From Clostridia bacterium (lineage in GTDB: Bacteria; Bacillota; Clostridia; Oscillospirales; Acutalibacteraceae): a DNA stretch of 18,420 nt. The position numbers and the translations under genes were made by a program. Below are positions 13,325 to 18,420 of the stretch, one piece after another. The stretch spans positions 1 to 18,420 of the forward strand of contig JAGBSR010000240.1 in NCBI GenBank assembly GCA_017631745.1, written 5' to 3'. The notes beneath the pieces are model-generated. The model was given only the letters and a program-made list of their open reading frames with translations. It was not told the DNA's origin and searched no databases. Position 1 is the first letter of the stretch. Every line of letters begins with the position of its first letter.

Positions 13325-15676
13325 TTATTTTGCTTCGGTCTTTTTTACATAATACATTCTTGAATCGTTGTCAAGAATCATTCTTGAATCGCCGAACTTA
13401 TAGCCTGAGTAGTTATAAGGCTGCTTGGGCTTGAAGCCCGAATACATAAGTGCATCGCCGCCCATAATATAGTGCTCATTTTCACTCTTGAGCTTAATCA
13501 TTTCACAGAGGAAATCGAAGAACTTGCCATCTTCAACATCAAGCTTTTTAGGCATGGGAACATTGATCATATCGCCGAAGTTTTTAAGTGAAAGAAGCTG
13601 AGTGCGGATGTTGAGCTCGTAATCCCAATCAGCATTAAGGTTCATAAACTTGATAACATCATTACCCCAGTTGGGTGTGATTCTGTCAACAAAATAGCCG
13701 TACATTGCCTCAGACTTATCTTCTGAGGTAATCTGCCACATAACTCTGTCATCTGTTTCGATGTCGCCCTTACGTGAGAATACACCGTACTGTAAAAGGC
13801 GTCTGTGCTCTTTGTAGTATTCAATCTGCTTTTTAACAGCAGCTCTGTCAAACTTGGAAAGGTTAGTTACATCAAGCTCATAGCCTAAAAGACCGAACGC
13901 TGAAACATTGAATCTCTGCTCAATTGAGCTGTGTCTGAAGTCAGGAAAGCTGATAGCGGCAGCCACGTGCATTGTCATAACTGACTGAGGATAGCCGTAT
14001 GATGTGCCTGACTGAATGTGTATTCTATCGAGGGGGTCGGTGTTGTCACTTGTCCAGCACTGAGGCATATAACAGAAAGTAGCAAGGTCAAATCTGTTAC
14101 CGCCACTTGAGCAGGCCTCAAAGAGAATTTCGGGAAAGCGCGCAGTAAGAGCATCCCAGATTTCATAGAGACCGAGGATGTATCTGTGGAAATATTCACC
14201 GCTCTTGTAGCCCTTCTGTCTTGAGAAGACATCAGAGAAGTGACGGTTGTTATCCCACTTGATATATTCGATGTTGCCGTAACGGAAAACATCTGTCATT
14301 GTGTTGATGATATAGTCGCGTACATCCTGTCTTGTAAGGTCGAGGATGAGCTGATTTCTGCCCTGTGAGGGGGTGTAAACATCAGTTGTCATAGCCCAAT
14401 CAGGATGCGCTCTGTAGAGGTCTGAGTCGGGGTTTACCATTTCAGGCTCAACCCAGAGACCGAACTTAAGACCCATAGCATTCACTTTTTCTGCAAGACC
14501 CTTGATACCGCTGGGGAGCTTTTTAATATTTACATACCAGTCACCGAGGCCGGCCTTATCGTTGTTTCTCTTACCGAACCAACCGTCGTCAAGCACGAAC
14601 ATTTCTGCTCCGAGCTCTTTTGTAGCCTTGGCAATGTCAAGGATTTTCTTTTCATTGAAGCTGAAGGTTGTAGCTTCCCAGTTATTTACGAGAATAGGTC
14701 TTTCTCTGTCTTTCCAATAGCCTCTTACGATGTTTTCCTTAACGAAGGCGTGCATATTCTGGCTCATACCGTTGAGACCCTCATCACTGAAGGTCATAAC
14801 ACTTTCGGGAGTGTCAAATGACTCACCCCAACCGAGATGCCACTGAAATTCAAAAGGATTGATACCGTTCTGAATGCGAAGAAGACCGTGAGTTGAGATT
14901 TCTGTGCGTGCAATGTGGTTACCTGAATAAACAAGATTAAAGCCGTAGCAGTTACCGCTATGCTCTGTTGCATCAGCCTCGCGGATAGCAAAGAAGGGAT
15001 TATGTCTGTTTGAGCTTGTGCCTGAAATTGAGCCCACTGAGCACTCGCCTGATGTGAGTCTGTGCTCGTGCTTATATCTTTCTCTTGCCCAGGCACCGTC
15101 AAAGGTGAGCATTACATAGTCGCCTCTCTGAATATCAAGCTGCATACTCATAAGAGAGTTGATTTTGATCACATTTTTGCTCTTATTGATAAGTCTTACG
15201 CTTCTTGTGATAACATTTGACTTTTCATAAACTGTATAGAACATATGAAGCTCTGCGCCGAGCACACTGTCCTCAAGTACAACAGTAAGAGTCTCGCTTT
15301 CGCCGTATGCTGAGGGAAGACCCTTGAGCACGGGCTTAACCTTTGTTACAGCAGCAGACTTGAACTTGAAATCTGTTGTGAAGTTATTGTCAGCTGACAT
15401 AAGCTGCATTGCAGGTAATCTGTAATCACCCTTGCCGTATGCTGAATACTCAAGAGCAATATGGTCAAGTGAAAGAGATGTATCATCCTGAGTGTAAGGT
15501 GTAGCATTGCTGTAACCTGCAGCATGCTTGTCTACAAGGTATTCCATATCGTCGCTGTTACGGATTTTTCTGCCATAGTACATTGATTCAAGCTGTCCTG
15601 TTTTAAGGGCTCTGAAGACATAGCTTGTCTTATCTGTTGTCAGATGAAAGACATTGTCTTTGTTCATAAAAATCAT
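13325..15676 (-). CDS. GH36 alpha-galactosidase
   Basis: Hydrolyses terminal alpha-linked galactose with retention. The 783 residues match the 720-750 aa subgroup I enzymes (AgaA/RafA type). The N-terminal beta-sandwich spans about 1-315. The (beta/alpha)8 barrel starts at RPILVNNWEA (326-335). Motifs: LDDGWFGKRN (362-371), GLWVEPEMV (406-414), YIKWDNNR (471-478) with D475 as expected nucleophile, EACSSGGNRFD (520-530) and CWTSDNTDPLDR (540-551) with D544 as expected acid/base. A C-terminal beta domain follows. There is no signal peptide, so it is cytoplasmic. The first ATG is chosen because AAAGGAGAG lies directly upstream with 8 bases spacing. A second ATG 9 bases on is too far. First gene of the GH36-CBM9-kinase operon. 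GH36 also includes alpha-N-acetylgalactosaminidases, so donor-sugar specificity is not proven. The symbols aga, rafA and melA are not separable here. Confidence 0.93.
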   Translation of the reverse strand: MIFMNKDNVFHLTTDKTSYVFRALKTGQLESMYYGRKIRNSDDMEYLVDKHAAGYSNATPYTQDDTSLSLDHIALEYSAYGKGDYRLPAMQLMSADNNFTTDFKFKSAAVTKVKPVLKGLPSAYGESETLTVVLEDSVLGAELHMFYTVYEKSNVITRSVRLINKSKNVIKINSLMSMQLDIQRGDYVMLTFDGAWARERYKHEHRLTSGECSVGSISGTSSNRHNPFFAIREADATEHSGNCYGFNLVYSGNHIARTEISTHGLLRIQNGINPFEFQWHLGWGESFDTPESVMTFSDEGLNGMSQNMHAFVKENIVRGYWKDRERPILVNNWEATTFSFNEKKILDIAKATKELGAEMFVLDDGWFGKRNNDKAGLGDWYVNIKKLPSGIKGLAEKVNAMGLKFGLWVEPEMVNPDSDLYRAHPDWAMTTDVYTPSQGRNQLILDLTRQDVRDYIINTMTDVFRYGNIEYIKWDNNRHFSDVFSRQKGYKSGEYFHRYILGLYEIWDALTARFPEILFEACSSGGNRFDLATFCYMPQCWTSDNTDPLDRIHIQSGTSYGYPQSVMTMHVAAAISFPDFRHSSIEQRFNVSAFGLLGYELDVTNLSKFDRAAVKKQIEYYKEHRRLLQYGVFSRKGDIETDDRVMWQITSEDKSEAMYGYFVDRITPNWGNDVIKFMNLNADWDYELNIRTQLLSLKNFGDMINVPMPKKLDVEDGKFFDFLCEMIKLKSENEHYIMGGDALMYSGFKPKQPYNYSGYKFGDSRMILDNDSRMYYVKKTEAK

Positions 15677-15715
15677 ATTATTCTCTCCTTTAACGGATAT
15701 TATTATACAGATACC

Positions 15716-15744
15716 ATTTTATACTATTACAGGTAAAGTGTCAA
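15716..15744 (-). promoter_or_regulatory. Sigma-A promoter of the GH36 operon
   Basis: On the minus strand TTGACA (15739-15744) and TAAAAT (15716-15721) are 17 bases apart. The -35 box is perfect and the -10 box matches five of six. The predicted start near 15709 leaves a leader of about 33 bases ending in AAAGGAGAG. An imperfect CG-centred inverted repeat overlaps the -35 box (AAACGGTT) and could be part of a LacI-family operator, but it is too poor to call. Confidence 0.8.
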
Positions 15745-15763
15745 CCGTTTAAGGAAATTTATG

Positions 15764-15797
15764 GCAATATAAAAGAAGGTGCCCGAAGACACCTTCT
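15764..15797 (-). terminator. Intrinsic terminator of the RlmL-type gene, UUCG loop
   Basis: On the minus strand AGAAGGTGTC-TTCG-GGCACCTTCT forms a 10-pair stem (one G-U pair) closed by a C(UUCG)G tetraloop, followed by TTTATATT. It lies 9 bases past the stop codon and insulates the methyltransferase gene from the GH36 promoter. Confidence 0.9.
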
Positions 15798-15806
15798 GAA
15801 AGAATA

Positions 15807-16922
15807 TTATTTAAAATACATATAAAGCTGACACTTGATCATACCGTTATAAAGCTTGCGACGTTTATCAGCCTTTCTGCCGAAGAAGACCTCGAAATCT
15901 TCTGAGGGGCAGATGATGTTATATGCCCAGCCACGTTCTTGCTTAAAGCGCTTGCCGAGAGCTTTGTAAAGTTCTTCAGCATCTTTAAGCTCGAGAAGTC
16001 TTTCGCCGTAAGGCGGGTTACAAATAACAGTACCCTTTTCTGTTTTAGGTGCAAAGTCTCTGACATCCTTCTTTTCGAAGGTGATGTATTTATCCACGCC
16101 TGCTCTCTTGGCATTAGCCATAGCGAGCTCGAGACATCTTGAGTCAATATCAGAGCCGTAGCAAACGAACTGAGAATCTGCGAGAGCGAGGCTTCTTGCT
16201 CTGTCTCTTTCTTCGTTCCATATGCTTTCGGGAATATTCTGCCATCTTTCAGCCGTGAAGTGTCTGTTGACACCGGGAGCCATATTGTTGACCATCATAG
16301 CACCCTCAATGAGGATAGTACCCGAACCACACATAGGATCGTAAAGTGTATGATAAGGGCGAAGTCTTGCGAGGTTGCAAAGAGATGCTGCAAGTGTTTC
16401 TTTAATGGGAGCTCCACCTGCTTCAAGTCTGTAACCGCGCTTATGAAGACCGTAGCCTGATGTATCAATGAGAAGGCTTACCTGATTTTTCATAATAGAA
16501 AACTGAATCTGATAAAGAGGGCCTGTTTCCTCAAACCAGGAAATATTATATTTGCTCTTAAGTCTTTCAACTACTGCCTTTTTGATAATTGACTGACAGT
16601 CGCTTACACTGAAAAGAGCTGAGTTGAGTGAATAACCCTTTACGGGGAAAGCATCGTATGCACCAATCCACTGCTCCCAGGGAAGTGCCTTTGTACCCTG
16701 GAAAAGCTCTTCAAAGGTCATAGCCTTGAAGGTACCCACAAGAATCTGAATTCTTTCAGCATATCTTGAGCAGATGTTGGCTCTTGCCAAAAGATTTTCG
16801 TCGCCGCTGAAAAGTACTCTGCCATTTTCAGACACAACATTCTTTGCACCGAGGTCCTTCATCTCATCAGCTATGAGCTTCTCAAGACCTAAAAGGCAGG
16901 GAATAACAAAATTAATTTTCAT
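15807..16922 (-). CDS. rlmL: THUMP-domain class I SAM RNA methyltransferase (RlmL/YpsC type)
   Basis: A 371-residue RNA guanine-N2 methyltransferase, likely modifying 23S rRNA like the N-terminal half of E. coli RlmKL (position G2445 there). The order is an N-terminal ferredoxin-like part, a THUMP domain (about 45-155) ending in LIDTSGYGLHKRGYR (151-165), then the Rossmann methyltransferase. The SAM-binding DPMCGSGTILIEGA is at 195-208, YGSDID at 255-260 and the catalytic NPPYGERL at 302-309. The RlmK half is absent, as is usual in Firmicutes. The start is the ATG at 16922, with GGAG 8 bases upstream. A TTG 18 bases earlier lies on the wrong side of that site. Single-gene unit with its own promoter and terminator. 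The exact target base is inferred from the family. Confidence 0.9.
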   Translation of the reverse strand: MKINFVIPCLLGLEKLIADEMKDLGAKNVVSENGRVLFSGDENLLARANICSRYAERIQILVGTFKAMTFEELFQGTKALPWEQWIGAYDAFPVKGYSLNSALFSVSDCQSIIKKAVVERLKSKYNISWFEETGPLYQIQFSIMKNQVSLLIDTSGYGLHKRGYRLEAGGAPIKETLAASLCNLARLRPYHTLYDPMCGSGTILIEGAMMVNNMAPGVNRHFTAERWQNIPESIWNEERDRARSLALADSQFVCYGSDIDSRCLELAMANAKRAGVDKYITFEKKDVRDFAPKTEKGTVICNPPYGERLLELKDAEELYKALGKRFKQERGWAYNIICPSEDFEVFFGRKADKRRKLYNGMIKCQLYMYFK

Positions 16923-16954
16923 TTGTATATCTCCGTTCAAATAATCTGTGACAT

Positions 16955-16983
16955 ATTATATATTATCTGCCTTAGCATTTCAA
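16955..16983 (-). promoter_or_regulatory. Sigma-A promoter of the RlmL-type gene
   Basis: On the minus strand TTGAAA (16978-16983) and TATAAT (16955-16960) are 17 bases apart, five of six and six of six matches. The start should be near 16948, leaving a leader of about 26 bases with the GGAG ribosome site. The -35 box sits within a weak CATTTC/GAAATG inverted repeat that has no T run. Confidence 0.75.
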
Positions 16984-17001
16984 TAAGGAAATGTTAATAA
17001 A

Positions 17002-17496
17002 TCAGATGTTTATATAATAAACGTCGTTGCCTCTTGACTTGATAAACTTAAGCAGGTCGCTGAACTTAAGCCAGACAAAGGCTGTGTTGTCGTTGGGGTG
17101 AAAGCCGACGGGAATATCAAGATTTTTAAGTTCACTGTCAAAAACAAGATTTACATCGGCATCATCGTCGTTGAGTATACCGAAGGGTGATACTGCACCG
17201 GGCATAAGACCGAGATGCTTCATAAGTCTTTCGTCTGAGCCGAAGCTGAGTCTTGAGCAGCCAAGCTGACTTCTTATATCGTTCTGAATGTCGGGATGCT
17301 TATCCTTCATCATTGAAACAACATAGTGAGTTTTGCCGTTGGCGTTGCGTAAAAAGAGATTTTTGCAAAGCTCACCGTCGGTAAAGATACCCAGTGCATC
17401 CATCTCTTCAATTGTGTGAACCTCCTGATGATGAATAACCTTATATTCAATTCCCAGCTCATCAAGAGCTTTATATACTTTTTCCTGCTGTGTCAT
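17002..17496 (-). CDS. PrdX/ProX-type aminoacyl-tRNA deacylase (YbaK-like editing domain)
   Basis: A free-standing tRNA editing enzyme of the INS/YbaK superfamily, of the PrdX/ProXp-ala group that removes alanine wrongly loaded onto tRNA-Pro (family knowledge). 164 residues, the normal size. Visible signatures are HTIEEMDAL (27-35), CKNLFLRN with K45 (44-51), HYVVSM (57-62), LGLMPGAVSPFGILND (95-110) with the family's GxxSPFG, and VGFHPNDNTA (130-139). The longer frame that opens upstream is discarded because the ATG at 17496 has GAGGA 7 bases before it. The gene begins 22 bases after the repeat-protein stop, so the two probably form an operon. No clear terminator follows before the next promoter. 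Confidence 0.88.
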   Translation of the reverse strand: MTQQEKVYKALDELGIEYKVIHHQEVHTIEEMDALGIFTDGELCKNLFLRNANGKTHYVVSMMKDKHPDIQNDIRSQLGCSRLSFGSDERLMKHLGLMPGAVSPFGILNDDDADVNLVFDSELKNLDIPVGFHPNDNTAFVWLKFSDLLKFIKSRGNDVYYINI

Positions 17497-17518
17497 TATA
17501 AATTCCTCACTGCTTGAT

Positions 17519-18420
17519 CTAGGTTGAAATATTACCTGTTTCGGTGTTTCTGAGTTTAAGTGTGTTACCGCTGATTTCATAGGTATAGCTGTCGCTGATT
17601 TTTTTGCCGTAGATATAGTAAGTCAGACTCAGCACACCGTTTTCGATTTCGTAACCGCCTGTGAAAGTACCGTTGACAGGTACATCAATTATGGGGATAG
17701 TGATATTTACATATGTTACGGACACTACTCCGCCCTCTTTGAATTCATATCCGCTGAGGTTTGCGCTGTCACGCCAGAGACCTAAGATATTGCTATCCTC
17801 AGACTGATTGCTGCCGGTACCCATTCTGTTATAAGTAAAGGTACCCTGCTCATCTGTGAGAGATAATGTATTTGTTGTTACCGCGTAGGTATATTTTTCA
17901 GTAATTCTTTTGTTGTAGGCTGTATACTGAATTGTTACACTGTTGCCCTCTGTAACATATGCGCCGTCAAAGCCCTCGCCGTCGATAGCAACAACAACCT
18001 TGCCGTTATTTGAGAATTTATATGTTTTACTAAGAGGCTTGCTTTCCCATGAGCCGAGAAGCTCATCAGACACGGAAACGCCTGTTGTGCCTTGCCCGAT
18101 AAATTCATCTGTTCTGACAAATATTGATGTTCTCTTATCTTCGGTGTCGTACATTTTAAGCTCGTCACCGCTGATAGTAATTTCATAGGTTTTATCGATT
18201 GTAGCACTGTAGATTGAATATGCAATTGTGAGCTTGTTGTCTTCAAGAGTATAAGAGCCGTTTTTAAGCACGCCGTCAAATTCTATACCGAGTGACTCAA
18301 GATTAACATAAGTAAAACTTACTTTTCCGTCTGAGAAAAATTCAAAACCGCTCATACCTGCACTGTCTGACCATTTTCCCAGAAGAAGCTCAGCCAAAGT
18401 GGGCTCTTTAACTGTGGTGG
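17519..18420 (-). CDS. Protein with three lipocalin-like/DUF5640-like beta repeats (N-terminus beyond the window)
   Basis: The frame is open at the right edge, so only the last 299 residues are visible and the true start is outside. An internal TTG at 18397 is not a start. Three repeats of about 80-95 residues each begin with a short tryptophan motif: LLGKWSDSAGMSGFEF (from about 18385), LLGSWESKPLSKTYKF (from about 18058) and ILGLWRDSANLSGYEF (from about 17788). Each continues with predicted beta strands ending in a TYEIS-type strand and a K/S-L-x-L-x-N/D stretch. Repeats 1 and 3 are closest to each other. Low-complexity linkers rich in G, S and T join them (for example GQGTTGVS). This pattern is typical of secreted lipoproteins of gut Clostridia, but the signal peptide would be off the window. 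No enzymatic motif is visible, so function is unknown. Confidence 0.75.
   Translation of the reverse strand, partial: TTVKEPTLAELLLGKWSDSAGMSGFEFFSDGKVSFTYVNLESLGIEFDGVLKNGSYTLEDNKLTIAYSIYSATIDKTYEITISGDELKMYDTEDKRTSIFVRTDEFIGQGTTGVSVSDELLGSWESKPLSKTYKFSNNGKVVVAIDGEGFDGAYVTEGNSVTIQYTAYNKRITEKYTYAVTTNTLSLTDEQGTFTYNRMGTGSNQSEDSNILGLWRDSANLSGYEFKEGGVVSVTYVNITIPIIDVPVNGTFTGGYEIENGVLSLTYYIYGKKISDSYTYEISGNTLKLRNTETGNIST

Noticed and set aside
12685..13434. A 249-codon plus-strand open frame across the CBM9-like gene
   Set aside because: It is antisense to a gene with clear family motifs, spans parts of three minus-strand genes, has no ribosome site of note and reads like random sequence. It is a shadow frame.
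15739..15755. Possible cre site (CcpA) or LacI-family operator at the GH36 -35 box
   Set aside because: The CG centre and AAA before it fit, but the outer positions of the cre consensus fail and only four of six dyad pairs match. Not callable.
16923..16940. TTG start for the RlmL-type protein, six codons upstream
   Set aside because: The GGAG ribosome site lies inside this extension and is correctly spaced for the ATG at 16922.
16971..16996. Hairpin CATTTC/GAAATG between the PrdX-type and RlmL-type genes as a terminator
   Set aside because: The stem is only six AT-rich pairs with no following T run and it overlaps the RlmL promoter. Too weak.
17497..17580. Longer N-terminus for the PrdX-type protein
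   Set aside because: The extension overlaps the end of the repeat protein and has no family similarity, while GAGGA is well placed before the ATG at 17496.

Overview
The window looks like a chromosomal segment from a low-to-middling GC Firmicute, most likely a gut clostridium of the Ruminococcaceae/Oscillospirales type (inference). The reasons are the gdpP-rplI-dnaB cluster, RNase J instead of RNase E, strong GGAGG-like ribosome binding sites, textbook sigma-A promoters (TTGACA-17-TATAAT), sugar-catabolic genes of gut type and a LicD-family protein. Every gene I can support lies on the minus strand, so transcription runs from high to low coordinates. I see no tRNA, rRNA, CRISPR array, transposase or phage gene, and no gene-free stretch longer than about 215 bases.

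Region A (about 17000-18420), in transcription order: the C-terminal part of a protein with three tandem beta-rich repeats (its N-terminus is outside the window), then a PrdX/ProX-type aminoacyl-tRNA deacylase. These two look like one operon. Region B (15764-16983): a THUMP-domain RNA methyltransferase of RlmL type with its own promoter and a UUCG-loop terminator.

Region C (9775-15744) is a cytoplasmic sugar-catabolic block: a strong promoter, a GH36 alpha-galactosidase, a CBM9-like protein, a kinase of the N-acetylhexosamine 1-kinase (NahK) type, an intrinsic terminator, and then a right-handed beta-helix protein resembling GH110 alpha-1,3-galactosidases. No transporter or regulator is visible. 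Together the enzymes would release and phosphorylate sugars from alpha-galactosyl (possibly blood-group or linear B type) oligosaccharides. That role is an inference. The GH110-like gene is clearly more AT-rich than its neighbours and sits just behind a terminator, which suggests a later insertion.

Region D (5702-9788): a perfect consensus promoter inside the end of the GH110-like gene drives one very large gene (1321 aa). The protein has two diverged copies of a two-domain unit (SDR/epimerase-like domain plus LicD nucleotidyltransferase domain). The first LicD domain keeps its metal-binding aspartates and the second has lost them. Both SDR-like domains lack the usual cofactor and catalytic motifs. 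This is the most unusual object in the window.

Region E (1-5679): a housekeeping operon rnjA-gdpP-rplI-dnaB with 1-26 base gaps, starting from a good promoter at 5651-5679. RNase J carries an unusual lysine-rich N-terminal arm with seven hexapeptide repeats. dnaB runs off the left edge.
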